DNA of 64,000 nucleotides, taken from positions 1-64,000 of the forward strand of contig CATBQD010000003.1 of NCBI GenBank assembly GCA_949505625.1, in the 5' to 3' direction. The DNA comes from an uncultured Bacilli bacterium (GTDB lineage: Bacteria > Bacillota_I > Bacilli_A > RF39 > UBA660). This document shows, one piece after another, positions 25,365 through 33,956 of the stretch; position 1 is the first letter of the stretch, and each line of letters begins with the position of its first letter. Below the pieces are notes generated by a model, which had not been told where the DNA came from, did not search any database, and worked only from the letters and a program-made list of their open reading frames with translations. The translations under genes were made by a program, and so were the position numbers.

Positions 25365-26621
25365 ATGAAAAAATTAGTAGAAGAACCATTAGGATATTGG
25401 GAAGAACAATCTTATATGTTAGCAATCCCAAAAGATGAAAACAGTGATTTTTTAAAAAATAGTATAGAAAGAATAAAAGAAATTCCTGGATTAACACTGC
25501 TTGAAAATCATTTGGATGCCATTAAACAAATTATTTATGTAAAAATAAAGTATCAGCAAGAAGAATATGAAGTTGGATTTTATTCTGGTGGAGTTAATGT
25601 TCCAGATTATTATTTAGAGAAAAGCTTTCTTTTTACAGAAAAAGAGAAAGAAGAAATATTATCTGCTAGAAGAGCACTTACTATTTTTATGAAATTTAAG
25701 GAAGATGCGAAAATGTCATTTCAATTACAACTAAAATTGGCAGTCGCTTTAGTTCCAGATATCATTGGAGTTTTAGATGAAAGTGCAGAGCGAGTATTAC
25801 CAGCAAAGTGGGTTTATATGACAGCTTCTTCTAAAGCGTTACCATCTTCAAAAAGTTTATTTACAGTACAAGCAGTTATGGGAAAAAAGAAAAACGTTTG
25901 GTTACATACTCATGGACTTTGTAGATGTGGTTTAACAGAATTAGAAATTTTAGAATCAGACATTAAAAATTATCAAAATCATTACAATTTGATTACAACA
26001 TATGCAATGTATTTATTGGACCGAGAAGAGAAAGAAGAACCAACTACTACTAGTGCTTATATTGGATCTCTTATTAATGGATATCCAGTAGTTGTAACAT
26101 GTAGGTCTTGGACTGATGGAATATTTGAATATAAGAAGCTAAAATTAGGTGGTATAGAGGACCGCAAAAATGGTCATAACAGTAAAACAAGTGTTATTTT
26201 CTTATACAAAAGTGAAGAGGATGAAAATAATAAAGTCTTAAGTAAAGTGTCTATTTATGATGATTTATGGGGAGAGAATCCATTATTCTTTTTCAGTAAT
26301 AAAGAAACATTTAGAATGAAAGAAGTTGCAATGGAACGCTTTCATTATGTGAAAGAACAGTTCCAAAAAGAAGGAAGTCATGTTTTATTAAAAATTGGTT
26401 TACCATTAAAAGAAAAAGGAAAATTTGAACACATTTGGTTTGAATTACTAGAATTTAAAGATGACAAATTTAAAGCCAAATTAACACAAGAACCATATGA
26501 TGTTCATGATATTCATGAAGGTGATGAAAAATGGTTTACAGTAGAAGATGTTACTAGTTGGATTATTTATACTCCAAATATTGCGATAGAACCTGACCTT
26601 GTGTATCTTTTAGATAATTAG
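25365..26621 (+). CDS. DUF4026/DUF2314-type protein
   Basis: 418 residues. The central part (LALVPDIIGVLDESAERVL, KWVYMTASSKALPSS, WLHTHGLCRCGLTELEIL, YIGSLINGYPVVVTCRSWTDG) matches my recall of DUF4026 proteins of gut Firmicutes. The C-terminal ~90 residues (IWFELLEFKDDKFKAKL, HEGDEKWFTVEDVTSWII) resemble DUF2314. No signal peptide. Function unknown. AAGGAT-type ribosome-binding site; a strong terminator follows. Confidence 0.7.
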   Translation: MKKLVEEPLGYWEEQSYMLAIPKDENSDFLKNSIERIKEIPGLTLLENHLDAIKQIIYVKIKYQQEEYEVGFYSGGVNVPDYYLEKSFLFTEKEKEEILSARRALTIFMKFKEDAKMSFQLQLKLAVALVPDIIGVLDESAERVLPAKWVYMTASSKALPSSKSLFTVQAVMGKKKNVWLHTHGLCRCGLTELEILESDIKNYQNHYNLITTYAMYLLDREEKEEPTTTSAYIGSLINGYPVVVTCRSWTDGIFEYKKLKLGGIEDRKNGHNSKTSVIFLYKSEEDENNKVLSKVSIYDDLWGENPLFFFSNKETFRMKEVAMERFHYVKEQFQKEGSHVLLKIGLPLKEKGKFEHIWFELLEFKDDKFKAKLTQEPYDVHDIHEGDEKWFTVEDVTSWIIYTPNIAIEPDLVYLLDN

Positions 26622-26622
26622 A

Positions 26623-26654
26623 GATTAAAGTACTTTACACTTTAATCTTTTTTT
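26623..26654 (+). terminator. rho-independent terminator
   Basis: GATTAAAGT / ACTTTAATC, 9-bp stem, 7-nt loop, then T7. Confidence 0.92.
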
Positions 26655-26716
26655 TATTTAAATTTTTTAACTTACGAAAAATTCCTTTGCTATAATAATA
26701 TTAGGAGATGATAACA

Positions 26717-27736
26717 GTGATTAAGTTTATTCAATACGGATGCGGGAAAATGAGTATCCATACTATAAAATATGCCTTAGAATGTGGAATGGAATTAGTA
26801 GGAGCAGTAGATATTGACCCTAATTTAATAGGAACTGATTTTCATGGAGTAACGGTTGTTTCTACGAATGACTTTGAAGCTCTTTTAAAGAATACCAATC
26901 CAGATATTGTGATTGTTGAAACAATGAGTTTATTAAGTGATTTGGAAGAAGTACTTACAATATGTGCTTCAAATGGAGTGAATGCAATTACAACTTGTGA
27001 GGAAGCATTCTATCCGAGCGTTTCAAATCCAGTATTAACCAAAAAACTAGATGAACTTGCCAAAGCTCATAACTGTACAATTACAGGTAGTGGTTATCAA
27101 GATGCTTTCTGGGGAAATTTAATTACAACAATTGTTGGGGCTACTCATGGCCTTGTAAAAATTAAGGGTTCTTCTTCCTATAATGTGGAAGATTACGGAA
27201 TTGCACTTGCAGAAGTTCATGGAGCTGGTTTGACTTTAGAAGAATTTGATAAAAAAATAGCGAGTGCGGATAAAATTAGTAAAGAAGAAAGAAATGCATT
27301 AATTGAGTCTGGAAAATATACACCATCTTATATGTGGAATGTCGTTCCTTGGTTAGTAGATAAAATGCATTTACACTTAACAGATATGACTCAAAAGTGT
27401 GTTCCATTAACTCATGATACAGATATTGAATCTTCTACATTGGGTATGACTGTAAAAGCTGGAACAGCAACAGGAATGTCGGCAATTGTAACTGGAACAA
27501 CAGAAGAAGGTGTTACAATTGAAGCAGAGTGTATTGGAAAAGTATATGCAGAAGATGAAGTAGATACAAACGATTGGACAATTATTGGAGATTCTAGTAC
27601 TAGATTTGTAGTAAGTGAACCAGATACTGTAAAACTTACTTGTGCTACAATAGTTAATAGAATTCCAGATGTAATTGCTGCAGAGCCAGGATTTGTTCCA
27701 ACTTCTAGAATGGGAGAATTAAAAGCATTACGATAA
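26717..27736 (+). CDS. 2,4-diaminopentanoate dehydrogenase-like (Ord family)
   Basis: 339 residues from GTG 26717, nine bases after AGGAG (the ATG at 26708 abuts that site). A DapB-type Rossmann start (IKFIQYGCGKMSIHTIKYAL, GAVDIDPNLIG) leads to the C-terminal domain of the diaminopentanoate dehydrogenase family (TITGSGYQDAFWGNLITTI, AEVHGAGLTLEEFD, NRIPDVIAAEPGFVPTSRMG). The founding enzyme oxidises 2,4-diaminopentanoate in ornithine fermentation. No other ornithine-pathway gene is in view, so the substrate is uncertain. Confidence 0.78.
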   Translation: MIKFIQYGCGKMSIHTIKYALECGMELVGAVDIDPNLIGTDFHGVTVVSTNDFEALLKNTNPDIVIVETMSLLSDLEEVLTICASNGVNAITTCEEAFYPSVSNPVLTKKLDELAKAHNCTITGSGYQDAFWGNLITTIVGATHGLVKIKGSSSYNVEDYGIALAEVHGAGLTLEEFDKKIASADKISKEERNALIESGKYTPSYMWNVVPWLVDKMHLHLTDMTQKCVPLTHDTDIESSTLGMTVKAGTATGMSAIVTGTTEEGVTIEAECIGKVYAEDEVDTNDWTIIGDSSTRFVVSEPDTVKLTCATIVNRIPDVIAAEPGFVPTSRMGELKALR

Positions 27737-27740
27737 ACTT

Positions 27741-27776
27741 AAAAGGGCATATATTGATTTTATATGTCTTTTTCTA
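27741..27776 (+). terminator. rho-independent terminator
   Basis: AAAAGGGCATATA / TATATGTCTTTTT with two wobbles and a 7-nt loop, then T. Confidence 0.82.
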
Positions 27777-27827
27777 TGCTTTAAAATATGGTAAAATATA
27801 ACCGTAGTGGAAAGTAGGAATATTGTT

Positions 27828-29495
27828 ATGAAAAGTCAGAAGTATGCTGTTCAAATGAAAGATGTTTGTCAAATAGTTTCTGTAAAACATCAAAAAAAGA
27901 AAATCCTATCGGATATTAATTTATCAGTAAAACAAGGAGAATTTATTGCTATTGTAGGGTGTTCTGGAGCAGGAAAAACAACACTTATGAATATTTTAAG
28001 TGGTTATCATAGTCCTAGTAAAGGACATGTATATATAGATGGTTTAGATTTATTTAAGGAACAAACTTATTTTAAAGGTAGAATTGCTTATGTTCCTCAA
28101 CAGGAAATATTAGACCAAACATTAACATTGCAAAAATCATTAGAATATTCTTTATTACTTCGTGTAAAGAATATATCAAAAAAAGAAATGAAAAAAACAA
28201 TTGATTATGTTTTATCCATATTAGAGTTAACACATGTTAGAAATTCACTCATTAAAAATTTAAGCGGTGGAGAAAAGAAGCGGGCTTCTATTGCAACAGA
28301 AATGTTAAGTGACCCAAATTTATTTTTGCTAGATGAGCCAACATCTGGATTGGATGCTAACATAGAAAAGAAAATCATGAAGAAATTAAGAGAAATCGCC
28401 AATATAGGAAAAACCATTATTATAACAGCGCACACTGTATCAAATTTAAATCTATGTGATAAAGTTTTATTTATGGGAAAAGATGGCAAGATTTGTTATT
28501 TTGGACCTTATGAAGAAATATTAAATTATTTTGGAGTAGAAGAATTTGTTGATATTTATGATTTATTAAAAGATGATACAGAAACTTGGTATCAAAAATA
28601 TATTACAAATCAAGAGAAACTTCCTGTTATTCCAAATAAGAAATTCGAAAAATCGAAGCAAGTCGGATTTTTTACTCAAGTAAGTACATTGGTAAAAAGA
28701 TATGTATCTTCTTTGATTAACAATAAATTTATGTTGATATTATTATTAGGACAAGCTATTTTAATGGGTCTTTTGATATGTTTGGCGACTGAAAAGAATT
28801 GTCTGTTAAATCCAGTAACAGCTAGTATGATTTGTGCTGCCTTTACATTAGCGGCTGTATGGTTAGGATTATTTAATACCATACAAGAAATTGTAAAAGA
28901 AAAAGATATGCTTAAAAAAGAATATATGAGTGGTTTAAAATTTACTTCTTATATCGTTTCAAAAATGATTATCTTTTCTGTTTTATGTTTATATCAATCA
29001 ATTACATGTGTGTCAGTTGTTTATTTCCATTTAAGTCCAAGACCAGAAGAAGTATTAATTACAAATACTCTTTTAGACTTGATAATTAATTTCTTTTTAG
29101 TCTCTTTTTCAACAAGTATGATTGGAATATTTATTTCTTCCTTTGTAAAAGAAACAAAAACGACTTTAATTTTATCACCTTTATATATGATGATACAAAT
29201 GCTTTTTTCTGGAATGTTTATTCCTTTTATAGAACTCACAAAAACTATTTCTTATTTTGTAGTAGCAAGATGGGGGTATGAAAGTTTCGCAACCATTACA
29301 AACTTGAAACAATATCAAGTAGTAGAACCAGCCAAAGATTTCTTTCGATTTACTTCATCTCATGTTTTTAGTATTTGGGGAATTCTAATATTTATTTTTG
29401 TCATATTTTTAGGAGCAAGTATTGTCATTATTCGAACAAATATTTTAAAACAAGATAGAAATTATTTAAAGATAAAGGGAAATGTGAGAAATTAA
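27828..29495 (+). CDS. ABCG-type transporter, ATPase-permease
   Basis: 555 residues from the ATG at 27828 (AGTAGGAA upstream). The ATPase is N-terminal: Walker A GCSGAGKTT, signature LSGGEKKRASIA, Walker B LFLLDEPTSGLD. It is followed by an ABC2-type permease with about six TM segments (LILLLGQAILMGLLICL, MICAAFTLAAVWLGLF and others). This order (ATPase first, then membrane domain) is the ABCG/White layout. Probably a homodimeric exporter; substrate unknown. It stands alone and ends in a clear terminator before the retron. Confidence 0.9.
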   Translation: MKSQKYAVQMKDVCQIVSVKHQKKKILSDINLSVKQGEFIAIVGCSGAGKTTLMNILSGYHSPSKGHVYIDGLDLFKEQTYFKGRIAYVPQQEILDQTLTLQKSLEYSLLLRVKNISKKEMKKTIDYVLSILELTHVRNSLIKNLSGGEKKRASIATEMLSDPNLFLLDEPTSGLDANIEKKIMKKLREIANIGKTIIITAHTVSNLNLCDKVLFMGKDGKICYFGPYEEILNYFGVEEFVDIYDLLKDDTETWYQKYITNQEKLPVIPNKKFEKSKQVGFFTQVSTLVKRYVSSLINNKFMLILLLGQAILMGLLICLATEKNCLLNPVTASMICAAFTLAAVWLGLFNTIQEIVKEKDMLKKEYMSGLKFTSYIVSKMIIFSVLCLYQSITCVSVVYFHLSPRPEEVLITNTLLDLIINFFLVSFSTSMIGIFISSFVKETKTTLILSPLYMMIQMLFSGMFIPFIELTKTISYFVVARWGYESFATITNLKQYQVVEPAKDFFRFTSSHVFSIWGILIFIFVIFLGASIVIIRTNILKQDRNYLKIKGNVRN

Positions 29496-29511
29496 ATTTC
29501 TCTTTTTTTAA
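29486..29511 (+). terminator. rho-independent terminator before the retron
   Basis: GAGAAAT / ATTTCTC stem followed by T7. It isolates the retron RNA from the upstream ABC gene. Confidence 0.88.
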
Positions 29512-29538
29512 TATCCAAAATGTGATAAACTATCAGTA

Positions 29539-29711
29539 GTAAAAAACGCATTAGAGAAAGTTCTAAAGAAATTTAGAATTTGTTTGGTGAGTCATCAAAT
29601 AAAAAAGAAAAAGTCATAATAAAGATTACATCTGTCAAGGTAACTTCGCTACGCTTCACGTAGTAAAGTACATCTCCATATGTAATATCATTTTGTATTC
29701 GCGTTTTTTAC
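29539..29711 (+). ncRNA. retron msr-msd RNA
   Basis: a1 (GTAAAAAACGC, 29539-29549) is exactly complementary to a2 (GCGTTTTTTAC, 29701-29711), an 11-bp closing stem. After a1 comes TTAG, whose G (29554) is the candidate branch guanosine, as in Ec86-type retrons. Two msr stem-loops follow: TTCTAAA-GAAA-TTTAGAA (29561-29578) and TTTGGTG-AGT-CATCAAA (29583-29599). A long msd hairpin then spans 29625-29686, with ATTACAT / ATGTAAT at its base and CTACG-CTTCA-CGTAG at its tip. The reverse transcriptase gene starts 23 bases after a2. Boundaries are predicted by eye. Confidence 0.88.
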
Positions 29712-29734
29712 GAATTAGATTTTGTAGGTGAATT

Positions 29735-30673
29735 ATGGCTAATGTTTTTAAATATTGCACAAAGGAACAAGAAATAGAATTTTTAAAATCGCTAAATTTA
29801 GGAAATATTAGAACTCTTTATAGTGTTAGTAATCATATTCAGAATCATTATGATTATTTAGAAATTCCTAAAAAAAGTGGTGGGAAAAGAAAATTAATGA
29901 TGCCAGATTTACTTTTAAAGATGATACAACAAAATATATTAAAACATGTATTATATGGATTTCATATTTCTTCTTATGCAAAAGCGTATTATAAAGGTGC
30001 AGATATTTTAGACAATGCGATTCCTCATGTGAATCGTGAATTGCTATTGAAGTTGGATTTAAAAGACTTTTTTCATCATATAACATTTGATATGGTAAAA
30101 GAACTTGTATTTAAAGAAGAATATTTTCCAGAATCGATTAGAGTCTTATTAACCAACTTTTGTTGCTATCAAAATACATTACCACAGGGTGCACCAACAA
30201 GTCCGACCATTTCAAATATTGTGATGAAAGAGTTTGATGAATGTGTAGGAAGTTGGTGTAGAAAGCAAAATATTGTTTATACTAGATACTCAGATGATTT
30301 AACATTCTCTGGTAATTTTGATGCTTTTATTGTGATACAGTTTATCAAAGAACAATTAAAAGAATATGGATTTGAGTTAAATGAAAGAAAAATAAAATTA
30401 TTGACCAAGTCCCAAAGACAAAGTGTAACTGGTGTTATTATTAATCAAAAACCAAATACTGCTAGAGATTATAGAAAAGAGATACGAAAGCAAATTTATT
30501 ATATTAAAAAATATGGAATTAGAGAACATTTAAAAAAATTAAATTTTGATGGCGATTCAAGTGATTATTTAAAATCTTTGGAAGGAAAAATACGATTTGT
30601 TTTACATATCAATGCAGAAAATATAGAATTTCAAAACTATTTAAAAGAAATAAGAAATCTAGAAAAGAAGTGA
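29735..30673 (+). CDS. retron-type reverse transcriptase
   Basis: 312 residues. RT motifs in order: LEIPKKSGGKRKLMMP (fingers), retron motif X NAIPH (~94-98), LDLKDFFHHIT (~108), LPQGAPTSPTISNIV, catalytic YSDD (~185-188) and retron motif Y VTG (~231). Retron RTs prime from the branch guanosine of their own msr and copy the msd into multicopy single-stranded DNA; most known retrons act in phage defence with an effector. No fused effector domain is visible. GTAGGTGA ribosome-binding site. The stop codon is followed 5 bases later by the U32 gene. Confidence 0.95.
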   Translation: MANVFKYCTKEQEIEFLKSLNLGNIRTLYSVSNHIQNHYDYLEIPKKSGGKRKLMMPDLLLKMIQQNILKHVLYGFHISSYAKAYYKGADILDNAIPHVNRELLLKLDLKDFFHHITFDMVKELVFKEEYFPESIRVLLTNFCCYQNTLPQGAPTSPTISNIVMKEFDECVGSWCRKQNIVYTRYSDDLTFSGNFDAFIVIQFIKEQLKEYGFELNERKIKLLTKSQRQSVTGVIINQKPNTARDYRKEIRKQIYYIKKYGIREHLKKLNFDGDSSDYLKSLEGKIRFVLHINAENIEFQNYLKEIRNLEKK

Positions 30674-30678
30674 TATAT

Positions 30679-32877
30679 ATGAAGAAACCAGAACTTTTAG
30701 TGCCCGCTGGAAATATGGAAAGTTTAAAAGCTGGGATAGAAGCAGGAGCAGATGCGATATATTTAGGTGGGTATATGTTTGGTGCCAGAAGTTTTGCTGG
30801 TAATTTTTCGAATCAAGAAATAAAAGAAGCCGTTATTTATGCTCATTTATATGGGGTAAAAATATATGTTACAGTGAATACTTTAATTTATGAAGATGAA
30901 GTAGAAACATTTATGAATTATATAGATTTTTTATATCAATCAAATGTAGATGCTGTGATTATTCAAGATTTGGGAATGCTTGATTTAATAAGACAAACTT
31001 ATCCTTTATTAGAAGTGCATGCTTCTACACAGATGCATCTACACAATTTAGAGGGAGTCAAGTTTGTAGAATCATTAGGAGTAAAAAGAGCAGTTCTCGC
31101 TCGTGAAACAGATATTGATTTAGTAAAAGAAATTAAAAGAAATACGAATATTGAACTTGAAATTTTTGTACATGGCGCTTTATGCATTAGTTATTCTGGG
31201 CAGTGTTTAATGTCTAGTTTGATTGGTGGAAGAAGTGGGAATAGAGGGTCATGTGCTGGAAGTTGTAGACAGAAGTATGACCTTATTGTAGATGGTAAAA
31301 AAGTAAATAGAGAAGACTATTTATTAAGCACCAAAGATTTAAATACGTTAGAATATCTAGGAGAATTAATAGAAGCAGGAGTAGATAGTTTTAAAATAGA
31401 AGGTCGTATGAAACGTCCAGAATATGTCTATACTGTTGTAAAATTATATCGTAAAGCAATTGATGAATATTGTAAAGGCAAAAAAATTGACATTAATGAA
31501 TCAGAACTTTTAGAATTAAGAAAAATATTTAATCGTGAATTTACAAAAGGATTTTTATTTCATGAAGAAGAAAAAGATTATATGAATCAAAAAAGGCCAA
31601 ATCATATTGGCGTTCCAATCGGAAAAGTTTTATCTTATAAAAAAGGTTTTGTAACAATTGAACTATATTCTAGATTACAAAATGGAGATGGAATTCGAAT
31701 TTTAGGTGCTGAAGATACAGGTACAATAGTAACCAAAATTATAAGAAATAAGAAACAAGAAAAAGAAGTAGAAAATGGAATTATAGAAATTCCTTATAAA
31801 GATTTTGTTCAAATAGGAAGTACAGTTTTAAAAACAACCGATAAAAAGCAATTAGATGAAATTCAAAAGTTGTTATCAAATAAATCCAGAAAGGTTTCTA
31901 TTTCTTTAGAGTTTATTAGTAAGTGTAATGAAATTCCTATATTAAAGTTGTATGATGGAAAAAATTGTGTAGAAGTAACAGGAAAAAGCATTGTTGAAAA
32001 AGCTTTAAAAATGCCAATTTCTTTAGAACGTATTAAAGAACAAATTTTAAAGTTTGGCGATTCTATTTATAAAGTAGAAAATAGTAATTTTCAAGTTGAT
32101 GATGATATTTTTATTTCTATTAAAGAATTAAATGAGTTAAGAAGAGAAGCAATTTCTAAATTGAATGAGAAAAGAATTTATCAATATCCTTATCAAAAAT
32201 GTGAATATCATAGAACTGTTCCAAGTTTTCCTGTGGAAAAGAGAAAAACAGTATTGATTAATGAATTGTCTCAATATAAAGCTGTGGAAAAAGGAAATTG
32301 GGATTCGATTTATGTGGAAAAGGAAGCAATTTTGAAAAAGATTGAACAAGACAAACGTGTTATTCAAAAAATTCCAAGAGTTTTGCACCATATTCCTCAT
32401 GTTAAAGAGAAAGTTTTAGTAGGAGAACTCGGTTCATTCTCTTCTTTTCCACATGTTTTTACTGATTGGTCAATGAATGTTACCAATTCTTATACAGCTG
32501 CTTTTCTTTTTCATCATGGCGCTCAAATGGTAACATTATCTTATGAATTAGATGAGAGTAGAATAAAATTATTGATTGAAGCTTATAAAAAAAGATATCA
32601 TGCACATCCTAATTTTGAGTTCATTGTTTATGGGAAAGAAGAAGTTATGATTAGTAGGTTTCATTTATTAAAATATTTTAAGGTCAATCATGGTGATTTA
32701 AAAGACCGATTTGGAAATTTATATAAAGTAGAAGAAAATGACCAATTGATGAAGATTTATAATTATAAACCTAGAAATTTAAAAGAAAATTATTATCAAT
32801 ATGGAATTAATTCTTTGCGTTATCAATTTGTAGATGAAAAGGAAAGCGAGATGAGATATATTATTGATGAACTTTAG
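30679..32877 (+). CDS. U32 family protein (RlhA/TrhP-like)
   Basis: 732 residues from the ATG at 30679; a GTG at 30670 overlaps the RT stop. N-terminal TIM-barrel: PELLVPAGNMESLKAGIEAG, DAIYLGG, VHASTQMHLHN. The U32 signature is EIFVHGALCISYSGQCLMSS with Cys-rich RSGNRGSCAGSCRQKY. Later parts show a FNREFTKGFLF segment and a DUF3656-like C-terminal half. Characterised relatives hydroxylate pyrimidines in tRNA or 23S rRNA and need an Fe-S cluster. Normally a housekeeping gene; here it is tightly spaced behind the retron RT. Confidence 0.88.
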   Translation: MKKPELLVPAGNMESLKAGIEAGADAIYLGGYMFGARSFAGNFSNQEIKEAVIYAHLYGVKIYVTVNTLIYEDEVETFMNYIDFLYQSNVDAVIIQDLGMLDLIRQTYPLLEVHASTQMHLHNLEGVKFVESLGVKRAVLARETDIDLVKEIKRNTNIELEIFVHGALCISYSGQCLMSSLIGGRSGNRGSCAGSCRQKYDLIVDGKKVNREDYLLSTKDLNTLEYLGELIEAGVDSFKIEGRMKRPEYVYTVVKLYRKAIDEYCKGKKIDINESELLELRKIFNREFTKGFLFHEEEKDYMNQKRPNHIGVPIGKVLSYKKGFVTIELYSRLQNGDGIRILGAEDTGTIVTKIIRNKKQEKEVENGIIEIPYKDFVQIGSTVLKTTDKKQLDEIQKLLSNKSRKVSISLEFISKCNEIPILKLYDGKNCVEVTGKSIVEKALKMPISLERIKEQILKFGDSIYKVENSNFQVDDDIFISIKELNELRREAISKLNEKRIYQYPYQKCEYHRTVPSFPVEKRKTVLINELSQYKAVEKGNWDSIYVEKEAILKKIEQDKRVIQKIPRVLHHIPHVKEKVLVGELGSFSSFPHVFTDWSMNVTNSYTAAFLFHHGAQMVTLSYELDESRIKLLIEAYKKRYHAHPNFEFIVYGKEEVMISRFHLLKYFKVNHGDLKDRFGNLYKVEENDQLMKIYNYKPRNLKENYYQYGINSLRYQFVDEKESEMRYIIDEL

Positions 32878-33583
32878 AGAAAAAATAAAGCTATTAGAAG
32901 AATGGATAGATAAATCGAATAAAATAGTTGTATTTACAGGAGCAGGTATTTCTACGATTTCTGGAATTCCAGATTTTCGAAGTCCTAACGGGCTCTATAA
33001 AAAAAAGAGTATGATTTCCCCAGAAGAAATGTTAAGTCATCATTATTTTATGGAACATCCAGAATCGTTTTATCAATTTTTAAAGAAAGAAATGCTTTAT
33101 TTGAGTGCGAAACCAAACAAAGCCCATTTTTGGATTTCTGAGTTAGAAGAAGAAAAAGAGATTACTGTAGTGACACAAAATATTGACTCGTTACATCAAA
33201 AAGCAGGAAGTAAAAAAGTACTGGAATTGCACGGAAATATTAGAGAATACTATTGTATGAAATGTGGAAAAAAATATGGGCAAGAAATTTTAAAAAAGGA
33301 ATTACCTATTTGTACTTGTAATGGACTGATTAGACCTAATATTGTTCTTTATGAAGAACCATTAGATGAAGAAATCTTTAATGAAGCTATATTTGCAATC
33401 TTGAAAGCAGATATGGTGATTGTAATTGGTTCATCATTAGTTGTAACACCAGCAGCAGAATTGCTTTCTTATTATCAAGGTGGAAGATTTGTGATTATCA
33501 ATAAAGATGTGACTCCTTATGATAGTCGTGCCAATTTGGTTTTTCATGAAGATATTATAAAAGTAATAAAAAGCATAAAATAA
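32867..33583 (+). CDS. cobB: Sir2 family NAD-dependent deacylase
   Basis: 238 residues. VFTGAGISTISGIPDFRSPNG (NAD pocket, ~20-40), TQNIDSLHQKAG (~104-115) and catalytic LELHGNI are present. A zinc ribbon has CMKCG and CTCNG (CxxC...CxC, ~129-152), and GSSLVVTPAAELL closes the fold. This is a canonical CobB-type deacetylase, not a multi-domain defence SIR2. The ATG lies inside the U32 3' end (11-base overlap), so translation is coupled. Confidence 0.92.
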   Translation: MNFREKIKLLEEWIDKSNKIVVFTGAGISTISGIPDFRSPNGLYKKKSMISPEEMLSHHYFMEHPESFYQFLKKEMLYLSAKPNKAHFWISELEEEKEITVVTQNIDSLHQKAGSKKVLELHGNIREYYCMKCGKKYGQEILKKELPICTCNGLIRPNIVLYEEPLDEEIFNEAIFAILKADMVIVIGSSLVVTPAAELLSYYQGGRFVIINKDVTPYDSRANLVFHEDIIKVIKSIK

Positions 33584-33605
33584 AAAAGTTCCTAAATTAA
33601 GAAAC

Positions 33606-33634
33606 TTGCATAAAATGAAAAAGTTTAGTATAAT
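33606..33634 (+). promoter_or_regulatory. promoter of the convergent short RNA (locus 1)
   Basis: TTGCAT, 17 bases, perfect TATAAT. Transcription would start near 33641 and run toward the peptide gene on the other strand. Confidence 0.75.
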
Positions 33635-33640
33635 GCATAT

Positions 33641-33756
33641 AGATGAGAAATTCTCATATAATAAAAGTTGGAATACTTGACTTGTCGTAGAGTTAAGTGT
33701 TTACCAAAATTGGGTTGCACCTTAATTCATTGAATTAGGGTGCTATTTCTTTATTT
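33641..33756 (+). ncRNA. candidate antisense RNA, type I toxin-antitoxin locus 1
   Basis: About 115 nt between a sigma-A-type promoter and a strong terminator. Stem-loops: ATGAGA-AAT-TCTCAT; AATACTTGACT / AGTTAAGTGTT (11 pairs, two wobbles) closed by TTGG/CCAA; and the 12-bp terminator GCACCTTAATTC / GAATTAGGGTGC (33717-33743) with a T-rich tail. Its 3' end meets the 3' end of the small hydrophobic peptide gene transcribed from the opposite strand. Function as antitoxin is inference. Confidence 0.6.
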
Positions 33757-33835
33757 CGGCTACTAATAAAAGTAGAAGGAATAAAATGAGAATTATACTA
33801 TTTAGAATCTTTATAATAAAAACTCTTTTTTTCAT
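33743..33835 (-). CDS. 30-residue hydrophobic peptide, candidate type I toxin 1
   Basis: Thirty codons, starting MKKRVFIIKILN, then a run of Ile/Leu (SIILILFLLLLLVA) and ending EIKK: one TM helix with Lys at both ends. A very strong Shine-Dalgarno AAGGGAGG stands 9 bases before the ATG and is paired in the predicted leader with CTTCC (CTTCCATTCT / AGAAGGGAGG, 9 of 10 pairs, 7-nt loop). Its own promoter lies at 33911-33939. The stop codon touches the terminator of the convergent RNA. This is the layout of type I toxins such as TxpA, BsrG or Fst, but the sequence is not one I recognise. Confidence 0.6.
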   Translation of the reverse strand: MKKRVFIIKILNSIILILFLLLLLVAEIKK

Positions 33836-33910
33836 AGTCTCAAGCCTCCCTTCTATCCATCAGAATGGAAGTTTGGCAAACACCCAGCAAAAGTCTTGTA
33901 TTCCAAATAT

Positions 33911-33939
33911 ATTATACTATATCTAAATGTAGTAGTAAA
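33911..33939 (-). promoter_or_regulatory. promoter of candidate toxin 1
   Basis: On minus: TTTACT, 17 bases, TATAAT. It gives a leader of about 70 nt that folds a TTTGG/CCAAA stem and the Shine-Dalgarno-masking hairpin. Confidence 0.72.
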
Positions 33940-33956
33940 TGACTTTTTTATTATTT

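Noticed and set aside
33641-33756. Riboswitch or T-box leader reading plus-strand genes
   Set aside because: No plus-strand gene follows; the next gene on plus is beyond 37.7 kb, and no T-box or known aptamer core was seen.
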